Positions 17,252 through 26,243 of a stretch of DNA of 64,000 nt are shown piece by piece. Source of the stretch: a gamma proteobacterium HTCC2207 (lineage in GTDB: Bacteria > Pseudomonadota > Gammaproteobacteria > Pseudomonadales > Porticoccaceae); assembly GCA_000153445.1 (NCBI GenBank), contig CH672396.1, forward strand, positions 405,668-469,667. Reading direction: 5' to 3'. Each line of letters opens with the position of its first letter. The stretch's first letter is position 1. The position numbers and the translations under genes are program-made. The notes below the pieces were generated by a model. It had not been told where the DNA came from. It saw nothing but the letters and a program-made list of their open reading frames with translations, and ran no database searches.

Positions 17252-17272
17252 ATTCAGAACTCCGAATTATTA

Positions 17273-19258
17273 TTATTTTGTTGCCTGAACGGGGAGAGCT
17301 AACAGCGTCAGACGCTTTTCGATAGCCGCGAGTATTGCTGCCGCATCGAGACCAATACTTTCAAGTTGTTGCGAGTGGTTGCCGTGATCGACAAAAATAT
17401 CAGGCAGGCCCAGATGCAGAACTGGCATTACAATGCCCTGCTCAGCGAGAAACTCACTGACAGCAGAGCCGGCGCCGCCAGCAGTGCTGTTTTCTTCAAG
17501 GGTTACCAACAGCTGATGAGTCCCGGCCAGATCGCGGATGAGCTGTTCATCAATCGGTTTCACAAAGCGCATATCCGCCACCGATGCATTCAGTGTCTCG
17601 GCCACTTCAAGTCCAGTTGTCAACAAGGTACCAAAGTTTAGAATTGCCACCCCTGCGCCTTTTCGGGCCATCAGACCTTTGCCTAAGGGAAGCGCCGTCA
17701 TCTGTTGTTCAATCACTGCGCCTGGGCCAGTACCGCGGGGATAGCGCACCGCCGCAGGACCTGCGTGCATATAACCGGTGTACAGCAGCTGCCGAGTTTC
17801 GTTTTCATCGGAGGGCGCCATAATCACCATATTGGGAATGCAGCGCAGATAGCTAATATCGTAAGCGCCAGCATGAGTGGCGCCATCTTCGCCAACCAAG
17901 CCGGCGCGGTCGAGGGCAAATAGCACATCGAGATTTTGTATGGCGACATCGTGAATCAGCTGGTCGTAGGCGCGCTGTAAAAAGGTCGAGTAGATCGCTA
18001 CCACAGGCTTTGATCCCTCGCAGGCCATTCCGGCTGCCAGGGTCACTGCATGCTGCTCGGCAATCGCCACATCTTCAAAGCGCTCGGGAAAGCGCTCGGC
18101 AAATTCGTTCATTCCGGAGCCGTCGCACATGGCTGGCGTAATACCCACCAGGCGACTGTCTTGCTCGGCCATATCACAGAGCCAATCACCAAAAACTTTT
18201 TGATACTTTGGTTTTGGCTGAGGTTTTGGCTGAGGTTTTGGCTGAGGTTTTGATTGTGGTTTTGACTGAGGTGTAGTCGCTGCCACAGAAGTGATTTCCG
18301 CCGCTTTGACAGACTGCTTGGGTTCAATTTTATTCAGCGCATGATAGCCAACCGGATCATTCTCTGCAGGGGCAAAGCCTTTGCCCTTGTGCGTAATAAT
18401 GTGCAGCAGCACCGCGCCTTTAATTTCCTTGAGCTTGCGTAGCGTCTCGACTAATAGCGGCAGATCATGGCCGTCTATAGGACCTACATAGTAAAAGCCC
18501 AGCTCTTCAAAAATCGTTGCCGGGGAGACCATGCTCTTCATATATTCTTCAGTGCGGCGGACAAAGTTAGTTGCATGAGGCATGCCGCTGAGGACTTTTT
18601 TGCCGCCTTCGCGAAACTGCGTATAAATCCGGCTCGACCAGAGTTTCGAAAAATAGGTCGACAGGCCGCCAACATTGCGCGAGATCGACATCTGATTGTC
18701 ATTGAGCACCACCAGCAGATTTTTGTCTACATGAGAGGCGTGGTTTAGAGCTTCAAAAGCCATGCCCGCAGTCATGGCGCCATCGCCCATAATCGCCACA
18801 GCGCGGCGCTCTTCACCGAGCTGAGATGAGGCCATAGCCATACCCAGTGCCGCACTAATGGAGGTGCTCGAGTGGCCGACACCAAAGGTGTCAAAGTCAC
18901 TCTCACTGCGTTTTGGAAAGCCCGATAGACCATCCTTTTGACGCATACTGAGCATCTGCTCACGGCGGCCAGTCAGTATTTTATGAGGGTAGGTCTGGTG
19001 ACCCACATCCCAAACTAGGCGATCGCCTGGGGTATTAAAAACATGGTGCAGGGCAATCGTAAGCTCAGTAACCCCTAGTCCGGCGCCAAAGTGGCCTCCG
19101 GTCTTGCCCACGCAATAGAGAATAAACGCGCGCAACTCATCCGCCAACGTCTCCAGCTGCGCTCCATCTAGGTGGCGCAGATCAGCAGGCGCACTGACAG
19201 TGTCTAACAGTGGGGTCTGCGGTCGAGTGTGTGGGATTTCGTTAAAGGTCTTTGCCAT
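17273..19258 (-). CDS. dxs: 1-deoxy-D-xylulose-5-phosphate synthase with repeat-expanded linker
   Basis: A 661-residue thiamine-diphosphate enzyme that joins pyruvate and glyceraldehyde-3-phosphate, the first step of the MEP isoprenoid pathway. Visible motifs are [15 protein letters not shown], the ThDP site [13 protein letters not shown] with [10 protein letters not shown], the catalytic Glu segment [13 protein letters not shown], and RYPRGTG. It is longer than the usual ~620 residues because a linker of about 40 residues rich in Lys, Pro and Gln (QPKP units) separates the ThDP domain from the FGDWL start of the pyrimidine domain. The linker DNA is a 12-bp tandem repeat at 18210-18269. It lies in the common xseB-ispA-dxs arrangement. 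Confidence 0.95.
   Translation of the reverse strand: MAKTFNEIPHTRPQTPLLDTVSAPADLRHLDGAQLETLADELRAFILYCVGKTGGHFGAGLGVTELTIALHHVFNTPGDRLVWDVGHQTYPHKILTGRREQMLSMRQKDGLSGFPKRSESDFDTFGVGHSSTSISAALGMAMASSQLGEERRAVAIMGDGAMTAGMAFEALNHASHVDKNLLVVLNDNQMSISRNVGGLSTYFSKLWSSRIYTQFREGGKKVLSGMPHATNFVRRTEEYMKSMVSPATIFEELGFYYVGPIDGHDLPLLVETLRKLKEIKGAVLLHIITHKGKGFAPAENDPVGYHALNKIEPKQSVKAAEITSVAATTPQSKPQSKPQPKPQPKPQPKPKYQKVFGDWLCDMAEQDSRLVGITPAMCDGSGMNEFAERFPERFEDVAIAEQHAVTLAAGMACEGSKPVVAIYSTFLQRAYDQLIHDVAIQNLDVLFALDRAGLVGEDGATHAGAYDISYLRCIPNMVIMAPSDENETRQLLYTGYMHAGPAAVRYPRGTGPGAVIEQQMTALPLGKGLMARKGAGVAILNFGTLLTTGLEVAETLNASVADMRFVKPIDEQLIRDLAGTHQLLVTLEENSTAGGAGSAVSEFLAEQGIVMPVLHLGLPDIFVDHGNHSQQLESIGLDAAAILAAIEKRLTLLALPVQATK
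18210..18269. repeat. 12-bp tandem repeat inside dxs
   Basis: Five units of 12 bases: three exact GGTTTTGGCTGA (18210-18245) and two variants (18246-18269). The period is a multiple of three, so copy-number change keeps the frame and lengthens the QPKP linker. Confidence 0.95.
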
Positions 19259-19393
19259 GCTGTTATATCGTTAACTATTAGGTAATTAATCGTGTTTTGG
19301 TTGAGGCTGTAGATATTACAGCAAATGCTCAGCCGGTTCCGCTTTGGTGTGCTATTTATCATTTAATAGCTGGGCTGAGTTAAGCTCGCCTAG

Positions 19394-20281
19394 CTAGTGA
19401 TTGCGCTTAACAATAAACGCGGCAATCGCTCGCAGCGGATCAGCTTTTTCGCCAAAGTTTTCTAATATTTCCATGCTCTGATCAAAGAGTTTCGCCGCCT
19501 CACTGCGCGCCCGCTCAAGTCCTAAGATTGAGGTGTAGGTCGACTTCAGATTGGTAGCATCAGATCCCTGTTGCTTGCCTAACTGTTCAGTGGAACTCTC
19601 CACATCGAGAATATCGTCCTGAATCTGAAACGCCAGACCTATGGCTCTGGCAAAGTCTTTGAGCGCGCCGAGCTGTTCTTGACTGGCCTGACCTGTGGCC
19701 AGAGCGCCCATCAATACACTGGCTTCGATCAGTGCGCCGGTCTTGTGCGCATGCATAACCTTCAGAGCATCCAACTCCAGCACCGAACCGGTCGCTGCCA
19801 GATCAATTGCTTGACCTGCGACCATACCGCTGCAGCCACCCAATCGTGAGAGTGTTGAGACCAGCTCAACCACAATAGTGGGATCCAGCTCAGAGAGTTC
19901 ACAGAGTTGTTGAAAGGCCAGAGACTGCAGGCCATCGCCGGCAAGAATGGCGGTGGCCTCATCAAATTGGATATGGCAAGTGGGCTTGCCGCGGCGCAGA
20001 TCGTCATCGTCCATTGCCGGCAGATCATCGTGGATCAGCGAATAGGCATGTATCATTTCCAGTGCCGCAGCCACCTTGGCGGTATTTGCATCACTGCCTG
20101 CCACCGCATCGGCCGCTGCAAAACACAGCGCCGGACGGAGACGCTTGCCGCCGTTAAATACCGAGTAGCGCATCGCCGCAAAAAGCGGCTCAGCCGGACC
20201 AGTTGCCGCTGGCAACATAGCTTCCAGCTGGGCATCAACCTGAGCGCTGTAGTGACTAATGATATCTTTGATAGATGACAT
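19394..20281 (-). CDS. ispA: Farnesyl diphosphate (geranyltranstransferase) synthase
   Basis: A 295-residue short-chain polyprenyl synthase that condenses IPP with DMAPP and GPP to make farnesyl diphosphate. The first Asp-rich motif is DDLPAMDDDDLRRGKP, the second is QIQDDILDVES, and GGKRLRPAL binds IPP. Length is normal for IspA. The start lies 8 bases after the xseB stop, and dxs follows 135 bases downstream, as in many gammaproteobacteria. Confidence 0.96.
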   Translation of the reverse strand: MSSIKDIISHYSAQVDAQLEAMLPAATGPAEPLFAAMRYSVFNGGKRLRPALCFAAADAVAGSDANTAKVAAALEMIHAYSLIHDDLPAMDDDDLRRGKPTCHIQFDEATAILAGDGLQSLAFQQLCELSELDPTIVVELVSTLSRLGGCSGMVAGQAIDLAATGSVLELDALKVMHAHKTGALIEASVLMGALATGQASQEQLGALKDFARAIGLAFQIQDDILDVESSTEQLGKQQGSDATNLKSTYTSILGLERARSEAAKLFDQSMEILENFGEKADPLRAIAAFIVKRNH

Positions 20282-20289
20282 AAAGGCGA

Positions 20290-20529
20290 CTAGTTGTCGC
20301 TGGATTCGAAAGGCTGGCTAACAAGCTCATCGCCTTGGCGCGTTAAGAGCTCCACCTTCTGCTCGGCGGCTTTTAACGCCTGCTGGCATTCGCGGGCGAC
20401 CTTGATGCCTGACTCAAAGGATTTTAATGACTCCTCCAAACTTAGCTCACCACTTTCCAGTGATTCCACCAGCGCCTCAAGGTTGGCCAGTTGTTTCTCA
20501 AAATCCACGGCTTGTTTTTCTTTGGTCAC
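20290..20529 (-). CDS. xseB: Exodeoxyribonuclease VII small subunit
   Basis: A 79-residue helical protein with the family core FEKQLANLEALVESLESGELSLEESLKSFE and a Lys/Glu-rich second helix containing a Leu-Thr end. With XseA, which is not in the window, it forms exonuclease VII, which degrades single-stranded DNA. It is first gene of the xseB-ispA-dxs-GST block. Confidence 0.95.
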   Translation of the reverse strand: MTKEKQAVDFEKQLANLEALVESLESGELSLEESLKSFESGIKVARECQQALKAAEQKVELLTRQGDELVSQPFESSDN

Positions 20530-20569
20530 GGTTTTAATCCATTATGAATAGAATGTAAAAAAAGATTTA

Positions 20570-20597
20570 AAAGAGCGCTTAAAAAAGCGCAAGCGCT
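20570..20597 (-). terminator. Terminator after the NSS transporter gene
   Basis: On the minus strand AGCGCTT pairs with AAGCGCT around a T-rich loop, then CTTTT follows. It lies about 100 bases after the transporter stop and just before the xseB start. Confidence 0.6.
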
Positions 20598-20693
20598 GGT
20601 CTTAAACCCAATAGCCTCACCCTAACCAACAAGGCCATCGCGGTCAATTTTAAAACCCTCTATAGCTGCTCCAGCGTGAGGAATCAGGGTCAA

Positions 20694-22040
20694 TTAGCCG
20701 ATAAAGCCCTGGGCAAAGGTCAGCAGTATCAACACTGGGCAAAATAGCTTTACGTAAACCGGCCAGATTTTCCAAAACAGACTCTGCTCCACATCTGGAT
20801 TGCCCTTCTGAATCTCTGACAAAATGCTATTGCGATAGAAAATCCATCCAGCAAAGATACAGATAAACATACTCAGCAACGGCTGCGCTCGTTCAGTGGT
20901 TAGCGTAATCACAAAGCCAAACAGGCTGTCGAAATTCATTGCAATGGTGGAGCTAATGGCAAAGATAATCAGTGCCACTAACCAAGTCGCCTTAGTGCGG
21001 CTGATCTGCTGGGCTTCCACAGCATAGGATACCGGCACCTCAAGCATCGAGATAGACGAGGTCACTGCTGCAATCGACATCAGCACAAAAAAGGCCAGAC
21101 CCACAAACACACCCGCCGCGCCCATACCGTCAAATAGGGCAGGCAGAACCTGAAAGATCAGATCTGGCCCAGCGATCAGGCTGCCGCTCTCGGCATAAAT
21201 CGTCACACCCAAATGCTGCGCCACAAACATCGCCGGCAACACCAGTAGGCCCGCCAAAAAGGCAATTCCCGTATCGGTCAAAGTAACCAGCGCACCGACC
21301 AAGGGCAGGTTCTCGTCACTGCGAATATAAGAGCCGTAGATCAGCATAGTGCCAACCCCCAGACTCATGGAAAAGAACGCCTGGCCCATAGCGCTGACAA
21401 TTAACTTCGGGTCGCTCATCTGCGAAAAGTCCGGCACCAGATAATGCTCCAAGCCCTGTATAGCACCAGGTTGCATCAGCACATAGAGAATAAGCCCGAT
21501 AAGGAGTGCAAGAAGGGAAGGCATTAAGCGCTGTGACCACTTTTCAATACCCTGCTCCACACCGGCACTGATCACCAGCGCTGTCAAACCAATAAACAGC
21601 GCGGCAAAACCCACATTGCGTGCCAGGCTAAACTCAGTCAGCCAGTTACCCAACTGCGGCAGCCCTATAAGAGTAGTAAGAGGCTCAAGCATAAATGCCA
21701 GCATCCACCCAGCCACAAGACTGTAAAAGCACAGAATCAGACTCGCCGTTATCATGCCGCCCATACCCACCGCCCAACCGGCGCGTTTAGCGGCTGGTGT
21801 AGATGAGATCGACTGCAGGGCATTGACCATATTCGACTGAGTGTGACGGCCAATAATCAACTCGGCCATCATCGCTGGATAAGCCAGCAGGAACGCCAGA
21901 ATCATATACATTAGTACAAAGGCAGCGCCGCCATTTTCGGCAGCGTTAGTGGGAAAGCCCCAGATATTGCCCAGTCCAACCGCCGAGCCTGAGGCAGCCA
22001 AGATAAACGCCAAGCGAGAAGAGAATTGACCTCTTTGCAT
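20694..22040 (-). CDS. Neurotransmitter:sodium symporter (NSS/SNF) family transporter
   Basis: A 448-residue inner-membrane protein with about 11-12 membrane helices. The NSS signature is at the N-terminus: FILAASGSAVGLGNIWGFP, with unwound TM1 Gly residues and the following NGGAAFVL. TM6 is recognisable as QAFFSMSLGVGTMLIYGSY. Bacterial members (LeuT, MhsT, TnaT types) take up amino acids or related amines with sodium. The substrate cannot be read from the sequence. It is a single gene with its own terminator, and its 5' region is AT-rich with no riboswitch that I can recognise. Confidence 0.92.
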   Translation of the reverse strand: MQRGQFSSRLAFILAASGSAVGLGNIWGFPTNAAENGGAAFVLMYMILAFLLAYPAMMAELIIGRHTQSNMVNALQSISSTPAAKRAGWAVGMGGMITASLILCFYSLVAGWMLAFMLEPLTTLIGLPQLGNWLTEFSLARNVGFAALFIGLTALVISAGVEQGIEKWSQRLMPSLLALLIGLILYVLMQPGAIQGLEHYLVPDFSQMSDPKLIVSAMGQAFFSMSLGVGTMLIYGSYIRSDENLPLVGALVTLTDTGIAFLAGLLVLPAMFVAQHLGVTIYAESGSLIAGPDLIFQVLPALFDGMGAAGVFVGLAFFVLMSIAAVTSSISMLEVPVSYAVEAQQISRTKATWLVALIIFAISSTIAMNFDSLFGFVITLTTERAQPLLSMFICIFAGWIFYRNSILSEIQKGNPDVEQSLFWKIWPVYVKLFCPVLILLTFAQGFIG

Positions 22041-22203
22041 TTGCTATCCCTTTTTTCTATTTTTAAACACTTTTTAAGTGCTTTGCTTTTGACTCGGATT
22101 CTAGGTGATTCAGCGCCTAAATTCGATCTAAATAAAATATTCATTGGCAGCGCATTTAATCGCCTATGCCCAGCCCATGACTATGCTAGAATTGCCATTC
22201 ACA

Positions 22204-22595
22204 GGGGGCGTTTTGGATTCGACGACGGCTACAAAACCTCCGGTGCATGCCGAGATGGTGACCAATCTCGTTAATCCAAAGTCGCAAACTTATAGTTGCC
22301 AACGACGACAACTACGCACTAGCTGCTTAAACCCCAGTGTAGTGCCGTCTGACTGGAGACGTGCTTATGCGTCCAGAGTTTGAAATCCTTCGGGAGAGAT
22401 AACGCTCAGGCGTCATATCTCATAAGATCGTGATGAAGCTTGTTCGGGGCGGATTCACTAAAAACTTACCGAAATCGTGCGCTGTGCGCCCTGTCAGTCG
22501 GGTTACAGCGTACTAAAATTAAAGACTGAACTAAGCATGTAGAGCCGTAGGCAGCGGGCTGGCGGACGCGGGTTCAATTCCCGCCGCCTCCACCA
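22204..22595 (+). ncRNA. ssrA: Transfer-messenger RNA (tmRNA)
   Basis: tmRNA rescues stalled ribosomes. The 5' end GGGGGCG pairs with CGCCTCC before the 3' ACCA, giving a 7-bp acceptor stem. GGATTCGACG and GTGCATGCCGAG follow the 5' end, and GACGCGGGTTCAATTCCCGCC forms the T arm at the 3' end. The tag reading frame, from GCC at 22298 to TAA at 22328-22330, encodes ANDDNYALAA, close to the gammaproteobacterial ANDENYALAA. CCA is encoded. Its 3' end is a known integration target, and an integrase starts 163 bases downstream. Confidence 0.97.
22571..22595 (+). other. Probable attachment site (attL) in the 3' end of ssrA
   Basis: The T-arm to CCA end of tmRNA is a usual attB for P4-type tyrosine integrases. 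The integrase directly downstream implies the element inserted here, keeping the tmRNA intact. I found no second copy of this segment further right in the window. Confidence 0.6.
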
Positions 22596-22601
22596 AACAA
22601 T

Positions 22602-22619
22602 AGCCCCGCAAGGGGCTTT
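22602..22619 (+). terminator. Hairpin after ssrA
   Basis: AGCCCC-GCAA-GGGGCT followed by TT; a compact stem with a short T-run, likely the tmRNA terminator. Confidence 0.65.
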
Positions 22620-22720
22620 AAAGTACCATAAAGTATTGATTTAAATATATTTTATAGCCTTTTCAAGGCGCAGAAAGATCCACCAGATATTGTAAAAACC
22701 CACGATTTATGTAACAATTA

Positions 22721-22760
22721 ATGTAACAAAAAAGAGGAAAGCGCGGTCCTTTTGTTACAT
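22721..22760. promoter_or_regulatory. Inverted repeat covering the integrase start
   Basis: ATGTAACAAAA (22721-22731) and TTTTGTTACAT (22750-22760) are perfect 11-bp arms. A further TATGTAACA lies at 22709-22717. The right arm contains the integrase ATG and the loop holds AGAGGAAAG. This could be an operator for the AlpA-like protein, an integrase arm site, or an RNA hairpin controlling translation. Confidence 0.6.
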
Positions 22761-24009
22761 GCCCAAAGTTACTAAGCCACTGACTAATACAGAAATAAAC
22801 AACGCACGAGGCAAGGCTAAAGAATACAATTTAGCTGATGGCCTCGGTCTCGCGTTGCGTGTTCGACCAGGTGGTGAAAAGTATTGGATATTTAATTACC
22901 AACGTCCGATCACTAAGGTCCGCGCTAACATTAGTCTGGGTATCTACCCCACAGTGCCATTATCCTCCGCAAGAGTAATCCGTTCTGAATACCGAGATTT
23001 ACTAGCCCAGGGTATCGACCCGAAATTTCATCGTAAAGAATATCTGGCTGCGGAAAAAGTAGCAGCTGCGAACACGTTGCAAAAAGTGGCTGCAGATTGG
23101 CTGTGTGTGAAGAAGAGCAAGGTTAGCAGTGATCATGCGGATGATATCTGGCGCTCACTAGCCTTGCATATATTTCCTTACATGGGACAGAAACCAATTA
23201 ACTCGATTACTGCCCCCTCGGTTATTAGTATGCTAAAACCGATAGAAGCCAAGGGTAGCTATGAGACAGTCAAACGGTTATGCCAGCGCCTGAATGAGAT
23301 CATGGTATTTGCCGTGAATACTGGAATCATTCTTGGCGCCAATCCTCTTTCAGGTATTAAAGACGCCTTCATAGCACCGGCTAAAAAGCATTTACCTACC
23401 TTACTGCCAAGTCAGCTAGATGACCTAGTGAGACGAATCTATGGCGCCTCCATTCGTTATACGACCCGTAATTTGGTGCTGTGGCAACTACATACCATGG
23501 TAAGGCCAAGCGAAGCTGCGGCCGCCGAATGGGCTGAAATTGATCTTGATGCAAAGCTTTGGACCATCCCTGCGTCACGGATGAAAAAGAAGCGCCAGCA
23601 TATAGTACCGCTGTCTTCTGAGATGATAGAGATCCTCGATGAAATGCGAGTGCTAAGCAGTCTTAGTCAGTTTATCTTCCCCTCCGAGGTAAAACCTCTG
23701 GAAAGTATGAATTCTCAAACAGCTAATATGGCTTTAAAGCGAATGGGCTACGAGGGGCAGTTGGTCTCACATGGGATGAGATCTTTGGCAAGTACAATTT
23801 TAAATGAACACGGCTTTGCACCAGACATTGTTGAGTCAGCATTAGCACATACTGACAAAAACACTGTAAGAGCCGCATATAACCGCGCTGAGTATGCTGA
23901 TCGGCGCAGGGATATGATGGACTGGTGGTCTAAACGAGTTAGCCAATCACGCACCACAGACTTATCTGCTGGCGCACTTTCAATTACGGAGCAAGAAGCT
24001 CCGCAGTAA
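22759..24009 (+). CDS. Tyrosine recombinase/integrase, P4 type
   Basis: A 416-residue site-specific recombinase. The N-terminal DUF4102-like arm-binding domain spans about 1-85 (EYNLADGLGLALRVRP and FNYQRPITKVRANISLGIYP). A core-binding domain spans about 95-190. The catalytic domain has the first Arg in HTMVRPSEAAAAEW, the HxxR box in LVSHGMRSLAST, the second His in ALAHTDKNTVRAAYNRAEY, and Tyr in that last segment. All key residues are present, so it may be active. Its place after ssrA marks it as the integrase of an element inserted into the tmRNA gene. The only strong purine-rich site, AGAGGAAAG, is about 19 bases before the ATG, unusually far, and lies in the loop of the inverted repeat. 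Confidence 0.93.
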   Translation: MPKVTKPLTNTEINNARGKAKEYNLADGLGLALRVRPGGEKYWIFNYQRPITKVRANISLGIYPTVPLSSARVIRSEYRDLLAQGIDPKFHRKEYLAAEKVAAANTLQKVAADWLCVKKSKVSSDHADDIWRSLALHIFPYMGQKPINSITAPSVISMLKPIEAKGSYETVKRLCQRLNEIMVFAVNTGIILGANPLSGIKDAFIAPAKKHLPTLLPSQLDDLVRRIYGASIRYTTRNLVLWQLHTMVRPSEAAAAEWAEIDLDAKLWTIPASRMKKKRQHIVPLSSEMIEILDEMRVLSSLSQFIFPSEVKPLESMNSQTANMALKRMGYEGQLVSHGMRSLASTILNEHGFAPDIVESALAHTDKNTVRAAYNRAEYADRRRDMMDWWSKRVSQSRTTDLSAGALSITEQEAPQ

Positions 24010-24021
24010 CAGGACAATGAT

Positions 24022-24210
24022 ATGGCTTTAAGAATAATGCGGTTAAGTGAAGTAAAGGCAGTAACGGGTCTTTCAAAGACCACGATTTACCGATTTGAGA
24101 AAGAAGGACGATTCCCATCGAGGGTTAGTCTCGGCGAAAGGAGCGTGGGTTGGTTTGAGGATGATATTCAGAGCTTTCTTCAGTCACTCAGACGGAGCTC
24201 AAACCCTTAG
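24022..24210 (+). CDS. AlpA-family regulator / excisionase-like protein
   Basis: A 62-residue protein with a MerR-like helix-turn-helix: LSEVKAVTGLSKTTIYRFEKEG, then FPSRVSLGERSVGWFEDDIQ, the hallmark of AlpA (phage_AlpA). Such proteins regulate the integrase or act as excision factors in P4-like elements. It starts 12 bases after the integrase stop, the usual order. No other mobile-element gene follows that I can recognise. Confidence 0.9.
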   Translation: MALRIMRLSEVKAVTGLSKTTIYRFEKEGRFPSRVSLGERSVGWFEDDIQSFLQSLRRSSNP

Positions 24211-25149
24211 ACTCGCGATTGAGGAACGAATCAGTGAAATATGGTTCATGAATCGTGGTTCGGGGTCATAATGAATGGGAAAATGAAATGTGTAGCAGGA
24301 ACAAGGGCTGTGTAGCAGGTGTGTAGCAGCATGTGTAGCAGGTAAAAATAGGCAAGAAGTGAGGAAACATGGGGGTTTCAAGCTGTGTAGCATGTGTAGC
24401 AGGTAAATTTGAGTTGAAGTTCAATTTAAAAAATAAAACGTGATTTAAAAAAAACGTCTGAGCGAACTTAGAAATACCTGCTACACATGCTACATCTGCT
24501 ACACATTGGTGTAAGCGTATGATATTAAAAGGAAATAATGTGTAGCAGCTTTTGAGATTTACCTGCTACACATTGTTCAAACCTGCTACACACTACATAA
24601 ACCCGTTGAAGGCGACGCACTTGAGAACCGTGAGCACGAGCAACGCACCGAGCAACACGATCTCTGATGTATCAATCGCGAACCGTGGGTTACGAACCAA
24701 GGATTTTCGTCTTGAATGTTTCATTAGATTCTCCCGTTATAGCTTCACGGTGTGATGGGTGAGGGTCTTGAACCGTGCTTCGCGAGCATCGAATCCCATG
24801 CGCCCGCATTTTGAGACAAGGTTCCAAAGCTAAATTCGAAAGCAAGGTTTCAGATTAATAAAAGGGTGGAAGGTGGGCTCTCTCGGCGAAGAGGTGTTGA
24901 TACTGATTCACTTTGCCGCAGTACCTACTCAGACGATGAGTGCGGTCGTATCACGCGAATACTCATCAGTTATAGCTCGAAAAAGGCAGCCCAGCGCGAA
25001 TGCTTGAGTGATGATGATCATTCTGTCGGGATGACAGGGATCTGTTATTGACTGAGCCATCACAGATGCGGCGGGATTTTTTTGCGTCTAGAGAGGACCG
25101 AGACCTCGAGCCAACACTCATATCTTTGATACTATTTAATTTGCTGCCG
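24211..25149. other. Gene-poor region of the integrated element
   Basis: About 940 bases without a gene I can support. It holds the TGTGTAGCAGG repeat array (24289-24592), scattered GAACCGTG motifs (near 24630, 24680 and 24764), and degenerate sequence up to the end of the reductase gene. A short open frame at 24866-25051 shows no recognisable domain. It is probably eroded element DNA. Confidence 0.6.
24289..24592. repeat. Array of TGTGTAGCAGG repeats with opposed orientations
   Basis: Forward copies of TGTGTAGCAGG or shorter forms start at 24289, 24309, 24320, 24332, 24384, 24393 and 24539. Reverse copies (CCTGCTACACA) start at 24477, 24488 (short), 24496, 24562 and 24582. Six of the seven forward copies lie left of the reverse copies, so the array is roughly mirror-symmetric about an AT-rich centre (~24420-24460). 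It resembles iterons or multi-site protein-binding arrays. Confidence 0.85.
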
Positions 25150-26073
25150 TTAAAAATCTATAGTGATTGAGTTGTTTTTTGCTCTCGAGCAACAAATGGC
25201 TAGCTCACTCTGACTGGCTTGTTCCTCATCAGTCAGGAATTTGTCTCGGTGTTCGGCCTCTCCCTCAACAAGCGGTAAAATACAGGACCCGCACACTCCG
25301 TCTTCACAAGAGTACATGGGATCGTATCCCTCTCGTTGAAGCGCCGTTAAAATTGTTTCCTGTTCACCTACCTTAACCTCACCGCCGCTTTGTGCGAGGT
25401 GCACTATAAAATCACTACCGCTGAGTTCAAGTTCTTTATTTGAAAAGTACTCTACATGAAGTCGATCTAGGCAATTTTGCGCAGACATGGCTGCCTCGAT
25501 TGGCTCGAGAAATGCGCTAGGGCCGCAGGCGTATACATGTGCGTCGGGCTGCAGGTCTTGGAGTGTTTTTGCTATATCTAGTCGCGTTCCCTCACTGGAT
25601 ATGTGTTGTTGGCAGGCGTCAGCCCAGGGGCGTGTCGCTAGCCAGTTTAGATAAGCAGCTTGATCAGGCGCCCGGAAGGCGTACCTAAAGTCTAAGGGGA
25701 TATTGGCTGCATGAAGGGCATCGGCGATACTCATCAGCGGTGTTATGCCTATTCCTGCAGACATCAGGATAGCTCTACCATCCTGCTGCAGTGAGAACTT
25801 ACTCTTGGGAGCCGACAATTGGAGCTCTGTGCCCACCTGCACATCGTCGTGAATACATAGTGAACCGCCCCGCGAATCCGATTCTTTAAGCACCGCAATT
25901 GCATATTGTCCGTTATCGCAAGGCACTAGCGAATACTGACGCTCCATTCCATTAGGCAAGGTTATATCAAGGTGGGCTCCCGGCTGCCAATCCTCCCAAT
26001 GGTTCGGTGTCAAACGCAGCTGAACAATATCTTTGGCAAGGATTTCCTTGCTAACAACTTTGGCTTTAATCAT
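25150..26073 (-). CDS. VanB-type oxidoreductase (FAD, NAD and 2Fe-2S domains)
   Basis: A 307-residue reductase of the phthalate dioxygenase reductase/VanB type that passes electrons from NAD(P)H to a Rieske oxygenase. An FAD/FMN-binding barrel comes first (about 1-100; RQYSLV is the flavin motif), then a nucleotide-binding domain (about 105-205; ILMSAGIGITPLMSIA). A C-terminal plant-type ferredoxin follows, with the cluster Cys in YSCEDGVCGSC plus a later Cys near residue 294. It is last in cluster A, 170 bases after the Rieske gene. It is the only such reductase in the window, so it may serve both VanA-like oxygenases. Confidence 0.92.
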   Translation of the reverse strand: MIKAKVVSKEILAKDIVQLRLTPNHWEDWQPGAHLDITLPNGMERQYSLVPCDNGQYAIAVLKESDSRGGSLCIHDDVQVGTELQLSAPKSKFSLQQDGRAILMSAGIGITPLMSIADALHAANIPLDFRYAFRAPDQAAYLNWLATRPWADACQQHISSEGTRLDIAKTLQDLQPDAHVYACGPSAFLEPIEAAMSAQNCLDRLHVEYFSNKELELSGSDFIVHLAQSGGEVKVGEQETILTALQREGYDPMYSCEDGVCGSCILPLVEGEAEHRDKFLTDEEQASQSELAICCSRAKNNSITIDF

Positions 26074-26243
26074 GGTTGAGGGGTCCTGTTTGTCCTTGAA
26101 GCTGTGAGATTAAATATCATGCAGATAGAGTAGGCAGTATTTTACTATCCTAGGCCGAGCTGAGCGATCCAAAGCCCCGAGGTTGGTCAGCCAGAGGTAG
26201 TCTCACTTTCCCAACACTGGACGAGCGGCTGAAAAACACACTA

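Noticed and set aside
22041-22203. Possible amino-acid riboswitch before the NSS transporter
   Set aside because: No glycine or lysine riboswitch core could be recognised; the region is AT-rich and shared with the ssrA promoter.
24866-25051. 61-residue open frame in the element's gene-poor region
   Set aside because: No recognisable domain, no good ribosome site, and composition like the surrounding degenerate DNA; not supported as a gene.
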